This document shows positions 23,701 to 34,971 of a stretch of DNA of 64,000 nucleotides, piece by piece; the stretch's first letter is position 1; every line of letters starts with the position of its first letter. Made by a program: the position numbers and the translations under genes. Location of the stretch: NCBI GenBank assembly GCA_034620365.1, contig JAQGEQ010000329.1:248001-312000 (forward strand), written 5' to 3'. Below the pieces are notes generated by a model. It was given only the letters and a program-made list of their open reading frames with translations. It ran no database searches and was not told the DNA's origin. Source of the stretch: Pegea sp. RAD2-039 (taxonomy: Eukaryota > Chordata > Thaliacea > Salpida > Salpidae).

Positions 23701-25216
23701 ATGTTAGTGGCCAAAAATAAGCAACTTAAATTTAAAATTTTTAGAATCACAATCTAATAATAATATAGAAATAATTATAGATTTGTTATTTTCATATGAC
23801 ATGTAGTAAATTGAAAGACTGATTGTTGAAGTTTACGAGTCAGAATAAGTTTCAGCAACTTTAAAGTTCATGTTTAAGCAACTATTAAAAACTCAAACAG
23901 CTTTTTAAAATAAAAGTTCTAATTATTTCTTCTGTAACTAAAAATATATTCAACATTGATTTGTGTTATTAAATCAACCTTAGCTGATTTTGACAATTGC
24001 TTATATATTTCAAAATCCTATTTTTTAAGCTCCAAAATCTTTATAGAAAAATTAAAATCTGATGAAATTAAACAAATTATGTAAATTGTTTTTGCAAGCT
24101 ATACAAGAATCAAAAAGTTACCAGGACAGGGCGGTAACGTTAAACAGGGACTGGTTTCTTCTGCACTGCCGGTACAAGCTTTTGAGGCGTTGTAAGGCAT
24201 ACAATATCTAAAACGTGACGTATAACCCAGCCCACACGTCTTTGTACAAGCTTGCCAAACGGACCATTTACTCCAAAAATGATTGTTGTCTGTCTGTACT
24301 GCAAGTAAAAGGGATTAATGAGCTTAAGTATTCACAAAGAACGAACTTAAGCAATCATATGGATCATATCCAGTGCAGGTATCTGACTCGGCAAAGTTTC
24401 CAATACAATCTTTTCCCCATAAACTCTTCTTATCACAACTTCGAAATCTTATCTTTCTTCCAATACTTCCACATTTCACAGAACATTTACTCCAATTTTG
24501 CCATGAAGACCAAACGTAAGGTTCTAATTAAGAAATAACTTATTTTTTATGGAAACTATTCGTCCTTAAGAGCTAATAAACAAAGTTACCTGCACAAGAA
24601 GCCCCATGCTTAGCGCACATTAAAATCGACCAATATTTTGACTGTCATAAAAAACAGTAATTACTACTTTTACTAACAAATAATTATTTAAACAAAAAGG
24701 TATTTTCTATCGTTAGCTAAAATATCTTATATTCAATTTACTTTATAAACTGTTCTGTTAAGATACTTACAACTTCTTCTTCACTTATGAAAGTTTTTAA
24801 AATATCTAAAGCATCTTTATAAAGACATTCATTTATATAACAGGTAGTTAGAATAACTGCTGGAAATCTTGGATGAATTCTGGATAGAGCAATCTCTGCT
24901 AGTTTTCGCATGCTAACTTTACTCCCATATTCATCAACAAGAACTAAAAGTAATTACTTGTAGGTTGGTTATTGTTTTCAAGTTCGATTTTTTATCAATA
25001 TACAGAGCTATTAGAAGAACTGCTTAAAGTATTTATAATTCTCATAAATGGATATTCAACTTTTCAAAATGAATTACTTTTAAATAAGTAAATGTCATTT
25101 TCTTGGAATCACATACCTTCAGAATACACTTCTTGTAATACATCAGTGACAGGTGTAGTACCATAAGATGAATGAATTATAAGCAAAGTAATTAAAATAA
25201 AATTAATAAGTCTCAT
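20795..25216 (-). CDS. Type I membrane protein with TSP1, laminin-G and Ig modules
   Basis: Sixteen exons join in frame to 882 residues: 25117-25216, 24771-24943, 24590-24641, 24336-24523, 24122-24293, 23476-23637, 23061-23350, 22672-22900, 22465-22630, 22245-22390, 22046-22199, 21885-21987, 21683-21830, 21484-21629, 21209-21392, 20795-21030. The border between the fourth and fifth exons has an alternative (24347 and 24298) that also keeps frame. A signal peptide (MRLINFILITLLIIHSSYG) precedes a short helical region with two Cys. Two clear TSP1 repeats follow (WSSWQNWSKCSVKCG near 112; WSKWSVWQACTKTCG near 180), then a degenerate third (229-282). Two laminin-G-like domains (about 283-485 and 540-690) each end in a GYIS motif. 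One Ig domain (about 700-804) has the Cys, WFKNG and GVYTCVL signatures. A transmembrane helix near 820-843 and a 35-residue basic tail without a recognised signalling motif close the protein. Extracellular adhesion or receptor function is inferred. In-frame ATGs exist upstream of 25,216. Confidence 0.85.
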
Positions 25217-25629
25217 GATAGACGCAAAAGTCTTCAGAAAAATGTAGTAAAAGTATTTCATTATGATTTTCATGCTTTTTAAATAATATTTATTTAACGC
25301 TTGGCTGTGAGTTACAATTTCAACAGCTCTTATAGAGAACAAAAACCAAATATTATGAGCAAAGAGATAACCGTAAGGTCTTCGCTATCACAATTTAAGA
25401 TTAATACAGAAAGAATAGAAACACTGTAAAGCCATAAGTGAACCGTAAATTATGAATGTGACAAAATAGATCAAGAAAGTGAGGAAACTGGCAGTGCTAC
25501 ATATCACTTGTTAAAGAAACTACTTAAATCTTGTTTTTTAACAAAACTTCAAAAGATACGATAGATTTTGATGTAGTTATTAAATCGAAAAAGAAATTCC
25601 AAACTCTAGTTACCGTATTAAAAAGGCTG

Positions 25630-26790
25630 TTATTTCACTAGATCATATTAAAGTTGTTGAACGATTTGATTTACAATGAAGAACCTCTGAGAACGTAAAA
25701 AACTCTGAGAAGGGGAGATTGCGATCTTTAAAGTATTTTAGGAAGTTAAGATAGCAAACACCATTAATAACTTTAAATAGTAGTACAAGGTCAGAAAAAA
25801 GTCGTTGATGTTGTAAAGATTTATTATTTAGCTTATAGAGACAGTTTTCGTATGAAGAAAACGGCATGCCACATCTAAGAAAGTTTTCCTGGTGAATCAT
25901 ATTTGGACGGATTCAAGTTTTGTAATATCTTTTTGAAGGTGAGGACTCCATACGAAAGAGCTTAGCTCTAATTTGGAACGGATGTATATGGTAAAAAGCT
26001 TTAATAAAGTCCAAATATTTCTTGCCTTAAGATATTTGAAAATCTGGTATAAAATTAATGAACAAATTCTGAACAAATAATTTGTGGGATGTATCCATTT
26101 TAAGTCATGAGAGATGAAGACTCCTTGGTCTTTAATAAGCTGGTATTAGGAAATTTTATTGTTGTCTAAATAAAACTCAGTTGGTTAGAGCTGGAAGTTT
26201 TATTTATTGATAGATGCAAACATTTGTCGGTGGTGAGCCTGAGTTGTCTCGATTGAAGCCATAGATTAGTGGATTTCAAAAAGATTAAAGATCAACTGAT
26301 TAAGTACTAAAAAGTTTGATATCGTCGGCAAAAAGCATTTAATTTCCAGAACTATTTAGTGATGTAGATCTGTCTGTAATATCATTGGTAATATTGTAAA
26401 TAACAGGGCCAATAACACCCCTGAAACCCTCAAGAAAACATGAAGCAAAGTTATTAATTATGTTGTTGTTGATTTTAAGAAGTCGCTGCATCTAAGAGGT
26501 AATAGTAATAGGGTTAATGTTAAACTGTTTGAGGGCTTTTATTGTTATGGGATCTGAAACTAAGAAGATTTTCCAAATGTTTTTATGGAAGGTGATGGTT
26601 GTTAAATTATTTGCTGAAAAGTAAATTCACTGGTGGAGACAGAATAACAGCTGATCACTGAAGAAGGGTTATTGAAGAAGAAATTGAAACTGATAGACAG
26701 GAAATTGTTGTTGAGGAGATAAGTCAGAAATTTTGGTATACAAAAAAGTTCAGATGATTTTAAACACCGGTGTCGCCTTAGCATCATCTT
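25630..26790 (-). mobile_element. Decayed LINE (non-LTR retrotransposon) reverse transcriptase remnant
   Basis: Several frames and stops are mixed, but minus-strand RT landmarks can be read in order: a GVIGPVIYNITNDI segment near 26,400 (the region before the catalytic loop), FADDIKLFST with the FADD catalytic motif at 26,321-26,332, then LSSFVWSPHLQKDITKLES near 25,960, and a C-terminal QRLFSDLVLLFKVING segment near 25,780. These resemble Jockey/CR1-like LINEs. A stop codon directly before MLFADD, and further stops after it, show it is inactive. A second diverged piece lies near 45,110-45,400. Confidence 0.8.
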
Positions 26791-29700
26791 CTACTTAGTC
26801 TATATCTTTACATCAAGCTACATATTGCTAACTTCCACATTTCATCAAATAAACGGTGAACACGATACACAGTACATTTTTAACGATCTACTATTTATGA
26901 CGTCACAATAAAAAACTAAAATATTCAAATTATTTTATAAAAGATTTGAAATGACTAATTGATGGTTGCAAGCAGCTATTTACTAATTAATTCATATAAA
27001 ACAGTCATTATCGCTTTGGAACACGAAAAACCAAGTATTTGTCAGACTTGACATAAAATTATACAACTAGAAGATGAATTTCATAAGGCAAAGCTAATTT
27101 TTAAACCAAAGTATGCAACCATAGGTAAAATTGTAAACAGTATTTTAATAACAAACTAAATAATTTGGTTAAGCAAAAAAAAAACTTAGAAGTTTAATGT
27201 TGATGTACTAATTGATAAATTAGTTATAGTTTGAATGTATTATATACAATATTTTGTGCTCAATTGTAATTTGAGATACACAGAAACTAAAGAACAATCA
27301 ATTATCAACTTATTAAGCCTATATAACACCTGCAGAAGATATCAAAAGTACAACTAAAATGGCTTCATACTAGTATTTAATGTACCAAAATGTATAAAAA
27401 GAAATATTGTCAAACACATGAGAACAAATCAAGCTCTAAAGAAAATATTTCATTAAAATTATATTAGAATAGAGAAAATTATTATATTCAGTTTATTATT
27501 ATTTAGTTGAGCTGAAAAAAACAATGTCATTTGACTAGATCTTTCTATAAAACGTTAAACTCTCTTCTGTCGGTCTCACGAGCACATTGGATTAGTCTCC
27601 AGCAGTTCAACTCTCTTTATACTGTCATCATCCTTACTTCTGTGTACAAATTTGTTAACAAGTATTCGTTTTGACTTGCAAAGTCAATCTGGTAAATTGT
27701 ATCTTTGGTAGAGTTGTCTTACTGGTAGAAGTTATTGTCGTTATTATAAGTAATCGAGACATAAAAGCCGGACTACCACCTGAATGAATATAGTACCAAG
27801 TTTTAAGGGAAAAATAGAGTTTTCAAAGTAAGTAATTGTGGTATTGGAATGTACGGTGACGTATCAAAGTTTAATGTAAAACTTTAAGAAAACTTTAAAA
27901 CATATTTTGAATTTACTACAAAACTTTCTAACATCATCGAATTAGTAAGAGAGCTTTTTTGACCTTTTATTACAACGCATTCGAGTGACTCCCAAGGAGC
28001 ACAGAATTTGATGAAGCATTACAAGGCTTTAATTTGTCGTCGATATGGTTTTGAATTAGACTGTTTATAGCGTGTCCGGTCCTACATTTTTATCTTCTAC
28101 TTTTTACCGTTTGATAATGATGCAACAGATATCAGCTTAATCCTTCAACCCATAAAGTGCATGCGTATCACTAAGCACAACATTTGTTTATGACTTTTTT
28201 TGATTAGGTGTTGTTGGCTAAGGAGTTTTCAAAACAAAAATCTAAATATTCTAATTATTAGTTTCTTTTCGAATCAATTGAGTAAATAGTTTAATTTGGT
28301 TTAAAAGCATTGACAATTTTTCACTATAAAAACATTGGTCAAATAGTATACCACCAGGTTTCTTGCTGGAGTCTTTCAATGGTTCTCGAATATAATTTAA
28401 TTTTCTATTTTGAAAAGTATTTTTGAATATTCTACCTTTTATTGTTTAATAAACTTTATTTATGAAATTTATCTTAATATAATTTAGTATTTATAATTTA
28501 CAGAAATAGTTTTTTTTTAATACAGAATATATAACAATATTCTACCAGCTCAATAATGTTAAACTGTAAGAGAAAGAAAAACAAAAGATTTCTTACAAAA
28601 ATAAAGATTTTTTAAACTATTTTTCAACTTTGATTAAATTTTGGGTCTTACGAAAACAAAGAATAGTTTAAAATGGTTTCAAGAAAAGATTAATTTACTT
28701 TAAGTTTAGTAAACTAGTAAGTATTGCTGTTGTCTAAACATTTCAAATAAAGACTTAGATTAAAAATGTAAAGTTAAAATGAGTTTAAACAAAAGATGAT
28801 ATTGAAGATGTTATTCAAATTTGTATTTCAAGTTTGGTTTTAAGGAGCTGTCAAACAAATAATATTGAAATGCAAAAGATGAATACTAGTTATTATAGTA
28901 TGCATGAATACTCTAATTTAAAATTCAAAAATCTGAAAAAATTGTTTTAAAATCTTAAGTAGTTGTTTTAAGATCAAAAGTTTAGTTCTTCACATGTTTG
29001 ATTATAAACTAAAACAGCACAATGACTGAAAAGTTTTTTTTTCATCTGTAAATTACTTTTCATATTTGACAAACTAACAAAAATGTTAATTTCATAAAAT
29101 GACAGTTATGAAATATTTTCTTTTTAGATAATTATTATTTGTCTTTTTATTTGATATCAAATAATAAGTATTTATTTTAATTCAGTTAATAATTAAACCT
29201 CCATCTGGCTGCAAAATAAAAAAGATAATAGTCTGGTTTAAAACTCAGGAAGAAGCATAAAACGTAGAAAAATAAAGTAAATAGTGATTTTATTTACTTT
29301 AGAATTGCTTTTAATTTAATTCTTAAGTCAATCGATTTCATGCATATACAATTGAAACTCATTAAACACATAAAAGGCACACTTTCTGCATTCATTAAAA
29401 TCTTTACGTATCTACGCGGTCTAATATTTATTTAACATCAGACTGATTTTTGAATAAAACAGCTACACAGAAAAATAGTTGAAAAATAAATATTGGCTGT
29501 AACAAGAGAAAAACGATATGTCAATTAGATTAAATTGTAGATGTCTAACCAAACACTAAACGAAACGGAACAAGTGATGTTCAACAAAAGCATATGGTTG
29601 ATGTCTAAACACTATACGTTAGAAATACGTGAATCTTGTAAAAGACTAAACATTTAAAGAACAATTAAGTATCAATTGATTTTGGGTCAAATCATAAAAG

Positions 29701-32343
29701 ACTTCAGTATTAGCTTTCACCATAACTAGAAAAGTTGTAGATAAGAAAACTTTCTAACCTAATATAATAACATCTTGATATTTAACACATAAGAAGTTGT
29801 AGTTTTTAATAGATCATAGAAATTTGTTACAACTATCTAGTTGTTTAAGATCAGATTTATGCTGGTATGCAAGACATGTCCCAAAGATTTAATTTATATA
29901 TAGATGGATACTTAATTTAAAATATAAACAAATAATTATAAATAGATAAAAATAAAACAATTTTTCGTTTAACTTCAATGCGTTAAAAAGTCAAATGAAT
30001 TAGTAAAAGTATTTTTAGAATATTCAAACTTTTAATGAATTAGTTTCATGTAGTGAAATAGTATTGATCAATCACTCTTTAATACAATATAAAAATACTC
30101 TTTTATTTTTTGAAAATTTATAGTATGAAAACTTCAAATATGTTCTGATATTTTATAATAATTTACAACTCAAGAAGAACTAGAAAGAAAACTATATATG
30201 TATATTAGATTATTATTATTTAATTATTTACAAGTATCACAGTTACTACACTGGAGAACTTTTGGTAAATTTTTGATACGAGCAAATTTCAATTCTCCGA
30301 AGTGTTTTGCTTTATACATTCATACTGACAACTAACTCAATAGTATTTTTAATAAAATACAGAAATAGAATAATTTCATCTCAAAAATAGTAAAAATCTT
30401 TAAACAAAATTTTCTTTTAATGTTTTAAGACTTTTCAAATTGAAAAAGGTTATTTCAAGAATTAATTGATATAAGAAGAGCAAAACCAGCAAAACATTTC
30501 ATTGAACAAAAATATATGCTAAAAACTACATTAACAGAGCTTAGATGAACTTTAACATTGAGCTTTGACATTCAATTTGTGAAAATCTTTGACAGCTGTC
30601 AATTTTCATTCACTACCTTTATACAATGCTTTTAATTTTTTTCTGCTGCTTCATTATAATAACTATATATTATAATATTCCAATTAACTTTTCAGAATAA
30701 TGAAATTTGATGTCAGTCAAACATATTTAAATAAAAATTAATAAATTTGCCAAAAATAAAACCTGTGAGTACATTATAAATTAAAAAATTATTCTAATAA
30801 AATTTCTTAATTTTATCATCTGTAATCAAAAAGCTAGAACCTTAAAAAGGAGAATTATTCGATTTTCTGACATGTCTTTTCTACTAATTATTTCATTAGC
30901 TTTAATAAAAATATTACATATCAAACATACAGTACAAATGTGACTAAAAGAAATAAGCTACTTTATTAAAACCATTTTTATTCCACTTGATTATCTGGTA
31001 GTATTACTGTAGCTTTGACTGTGATTTTGTTTCAAATCCTTCGTGAATAGGATCAACTAATAAACACCTAGTTGATTTTAAGCCTAAACTTGTAAGACAT
31101 TCGTCGCCATACACATTTTTCAAACAGATAAACTATATAATGATTAAAGAAGACAAGAACTCATCTGTTTCTCTGAAGCACATAAGCATTTATTAAAATT
31201 GTAATTTATACACTTCTATATTTTTAAGATGAAAAACTCTTCAAGTTATCATCATTTGAATAACCTAAAATTAAAAATCTAAAGATAAAAAGTTGAACAT
31301 ATTGAAAATTATAAGGCTATTGGATTTCAAAAGGTAACTAAAATTGTATTATCTGTCTTTTTTTAAGAACGCTGTTTAAGATAATGTTACCATGTGACTT
31401 ATTGCTAATTTTGTTATTTTTAAGACTTGTTTTAAAGCTCTAAACTATAATTATTTTTACTCTCTATCTGTACTTTACTGAAGAATGATCTAGTTTATGG
31501 TTAAAGCTTTCCAATCTTTGTTAGCAGCTTATTGCTTCTTAGTTCAATATAAAGTTTAACTTGTAGCAACCAATAATTAGTGCTTAAAGTTATTATCAAC
31601 TTCTTAGTGATGTTAATGATATTTTTACTTGACAAGTTTTGTAATATTTGCCATTATTTTGTTCTTGAATATTCTGATCAAAAATGATTAATTTTGATCA
31701 AACTTTTTATACCTTTAAAAGGAAATATAATTATTTATTGTAAGTGTTATTTTAAAAGTGTAATTTGAAATCAATTAAAAAACTTTATAATTACATTTGT
31801 TGCTCAATTCTTTCTTATCTATATTCTTAAAATTAATTATGCCTTAGGTCCATTTTTATTTAGCTATTTTTGTCAAGCTATTTATCTATTTATTTTTAAA
31901 GTTATTTTAGTTAACTAGATTAGTAATAAAGCGTTTAACTTATTTCAAATCTTTGAGAACTAAAGTCATCTTTTAGATAATTGTCCATTGCGTAATTGTT
32001 CTTAAAGGAGTGTTAACTATTTTTTCTTCTAGTTTTAGGAGTATCTTCGAAAGATAAAATAATCAAATATGCAAAAAGGTTTTTCTTTGTAAAACGAAAT
32101 GACGTATTAAAAAACCCTTGATATCGATTTATTAAAAAAAAACTAATTTAAAAGTAATATGTACATGCCACTTGAAAAAAAGATAACTCTAGTAGAAAAT
32201 ATTTTGTTTATCTAATCGTTGCAAATGCTGACGTGAATCGGATATAGTTTGTAAACGTATTTGTAAGACAACAAAAATAAATCAATATTTTGAAAACACA
32301 ACAAACTAAATTTTGAAAGATTATTATTTCATCAACAGAAAGC
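26791..32343. other. Large intergenic stretch without recognised genes
   Basis: About 5.5 kb of AT-rich DNA. The stretches 27,540-27,800 and 27,960-28,110 are less AT-rich and may be old repeat pieces, but no match within the window was found. One TGACGTCA palindrome lies at 26,898-26,905. A C/EBP-like ATTGCGTAAT lies at 31,987-31,996, about 450 bp before the cytokine-like gene. Confidence 0.4.
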
Positions 32344-32345
32344 TG

Positions 32346-32353
32346 TATAAAAG
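32346..32353 (+). promoter_or_regulatory. TATA box candidate of the cytokine-like gene
   Basis: TATAAAAG lies 91 bp before the start codon at 32,444, which would put transcription start near 32,375 and give a 5' UTR of about 70 nt. It is the clearest TATA element seen before any gene in the window and fits a tightly regulated or inducible gene. Confidence 0.6.
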
Positions 32354-32443
32354 AGCTTGGAATCACATGCCACTACCATAACAGTTTGATTTAGTTGAAG
32401 CAAAAAGCTCAGTGTTTGTAGTTATAGCATTTGACCTGTTAAA

Positions 32444-33442
32444 ATGACTTCAATTTATAGTTTATTGTTACTAGTTGCACTTGCTTTTACCTCTTGTGGG
32501 TGTATCTCGGCTGGTCAAGTCTTTAGGAACTCATTTTTGGAGATGAAAGCAATTACAAATCGTGTGGAGAGAATTTTTGATCGCTTTGTGAGTTAAATTT
32601 TGATTTTATATAAATTAGTAATAAGTAGTCGGAAACATATATGTACGATTTTAAATTACAATAATCACAGTTGTTCAACTTTTTGAAAAAATTAATTTTC
32701 TTTATAAATAGTTATAGAAAAATAAAACTGTTACAGTTTTCAATTTTTACATTTCTTACAAGTTTCAGTTTTCCTTCACACTTTATTTCATTTTATGTCC
32801 ATTTTAAATTTATCAGATTCGAACTAACATGAAGTGTGAAGAACTTGCTCAATGTAGAGAGGAATTAACAAGCTTACAACTTACAAGCCTTCCCCAACAA
32901 ATCCGCTTCAGCCTCAAAGTTAGTTTAATAACTTATTGATATTAAGCTTCTAAGTGAATTTTTTAAGGGAAATTTTAATGATGTATGGAAAGAACAACTG
33001 AACGACCAATTAGAAGGACTGTACAGATTTTCCACCGCATTAAAAGGAGTTTCTTTGAGTGAATATCGAACCTCAAATTTTCATCCTGAGCCTCAGTTTA
33101 TAAAAGAGATTTTTAACGAACTGGATTTGATAAGTAGTGAGCTAACCCAATTCATCAGCACCTTACGTAAAAATGTAAGTAAATTATATAACAAGATGAT
33201 GGTAAGGTTTAATATGAGTCTGCATTTAGGTGAAAGCAACTTATTGTGTAACTTTAAAAGAACCAAACCCCAACAGCGAATGTGAGATATGCCTACATCC
33301 TCGTTTACCAAGTCGTCCTCTTGAAATCGTTAGAAATTATCAGTTTCTTTTGCAAATGCGGGACTACTTTGATAACTTCACGCGTAACTTCATTATTCTA
33401 TCAATGATGAATCCATCTAGCTGTTTATATGATGATGAATGA
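32444..33442 (+). CDS. Secreted helical protein, candidate class I four-helix cytokine
   Basis: Four exons (32444-32587, 32817-32918, 32968-33174, 33230-33442) give 221 residues; all three introns are phase 0. Residues 1-24 are a typical signal peptide (MTSIYSLLLLVALAFTSCGC and following). The mature part is about 197 residues and is predicted by eye to be four long amphipathic helices: A about 26-60 (exon 1 into 2), B 84-108, C 123-152 (both exon 3), D 182-210 (exon 4), with a long A-B loop in exon 2. Six mature cysteines (55, 61, 157, 169, 172, 216) could form disulfides; one N-glycosylation sequon lies at Asn200. Size, signal peptide, four-helix pattern, phase-0 introns and placing of helix A, the A-B loop, B-C and D in successive exons are all features of IL-6/LIF-type class I cytokines. 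No sequence identity to a named cytokine can be claimed. Alternatives are another secreted helical protein or a lineage-specific effector. Confidence 0.8.
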
Positions 33443-34971
33443 AATTGAAATTATTAAAATCTCGAAATATATATTAATTGATGTTGATTAGATTAAATGT
33501 AACTTTTGTAAACCTGTTTAGACGTCTTTTTAATTTTCTGTTTCATTCGCTTATGATTTTATTACTGAATATATTTTTAGGCATCATTTTATTTACAGAA
33601 ATTAACACAGAAATTGAAAATAAAATTTAATTTGAAATTAAATTTTCATTTTCATTTAATCATAAGAAAAGAAATTGAAAATAAAATATAACTTTATTAC
33701 TGAAATTATATTCACTGCATCTAATCACGGAAATATTTGTATATGTTAAGCAGTTTTGTTTTGTGGCGATTAATATTTGTTGAAATTTATCAACGCTCTA
33801 TAATTAGTAAATCTTATACTTTATGGTTTAAATCAAAATATATTTTTGTTACTTTTTCGTTAAATTTGAAAACTCTTGAAATAGACAGTTTTTTCAAATA
33901 TGATATTTTGATATTCAAATTTAGAATGATTTTTAACCAAAATAGGAAAGATGTTTTGGTAAATGAAATATATTGAGCGAAGGTTGAGCCTGAGCAGAAG
34001 ACATAATTGAATCAATTTTTCTGTTTAACTTGGAAATTTTCTTACTATACAACAAAAAAATACAAAATTGAAAAAAATCCAAAATTGTTTTGGTAAATCT
34101 TACATTTATCAAAAAAAGAATTAATTTGTTTGCAGCAATCAAATAGTTGAAAAATAAAATATTTTGTTAGTAATAACTTTCTAAAAAAATAAAAGTTTCA
34201 AAAACTAACTTTATTACTTTTTTACTTGGCAAATTTCTTCTTGACAATATTTGCTAATTTTTTTGTAATTTATCTATTTCAATGAAAGCTTATAGACAGT
34301 ACAAATAACAATTCATTTACCAAACCATTAGTATTGCTTTATTTAACTAAATAATCTATAAAAAAATGTTTACAAACATCCTAATCAAATAACCAAATTA
34401 ATAATTCATGGTAATAAAATAAAGTTCTTTTAATTTCTATTTGTAGAGTAGCGGCAAAAAGCAAACCGTTTCGCTTCATTTTGCAGACATTGTGTGATGA
34501 AGCGAGACAATCGCTTTCTTAGATAAGTTTCAAATGAATTGAAGTTTAGTTGAGCAGTTTTTAAGCTATATTCCTTTTAATATAAGAAACTGGGTTGTTC
34601 TTAAAAGCATGAAGCTAGGGTTACAGTTGCAATTATTTAATGTTGGAAAGTTAGCTTTTAGTTTTATTTCTAGTTTATATTTGAAAGCTTAAAGTTTCTA
34701 TTTTGCTGGTTTCATTTTTTGAAAGTGATTTATTGTTTGCTGTTTTAAAGTAAACCTTGAAGCATTGAACTATTTCTAGAATTACAATAAATTTTATGAC
34801 CATTTTTGTGATAATCAATATGTCAATTATAAATTTGAATGCGTCTGAATAAACTAAATACTCTTACTGATAACTGTCAAAATAAGTTTAATAAATTCTC
34901 AAAGTTCAGAAACTTGTTTCAAGTTTAAACTATTTATAACTTTTCAGGCAAACCATATTCATTTAGTAAAT
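33443..34971. other. Intergenic between cytokine-like gene and FKBP gene
   Basis: Holds the 3' UTR of the upstream gene; AATAAA occurs near 33,619. GAAATTGAAA, fitting the GAAANNGAAA interferon-response type pattern, occurs three times (33,441, 33,610 and 33,671). A 12-bp hairpin (34,468-34,479 with 34,497-34,508, one G-U pair, 17-nt loop) stands out. An acceptor-like TTTATAACTTTTCAG ends at 34,947, 24 nt before the FKBP start. Confidence 0.4.
34468..34508. other. Hairpin GTTTCGCTTCAT / ATGAAGCGAGAC
   Basis: A 12-bp stem with one wobble pair and a 17-nt loop, in the less AT-rich stretch 34,445-34,520. No known RNA family was recognised. Confidence 0.45.

Noticed and set aside
24215-24538. 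107-codon frame on the + strand
   Set aside because: Antisense to the TSP1 exons of the minus-strand gene, whose frame and cysteine pattern are clear.
25630-26790. Active retrotransposon
   Set aside because: Stop codons and frame changes, including one right before the FADD motif, show it is dead.
31987-31996. C/EBP site ATTGCGTAAT controlling the cytokine-like gene
   Set aside because: A single 10-bp match about 450 bp away is too weak to claim function; noted only in the intergenic entry.
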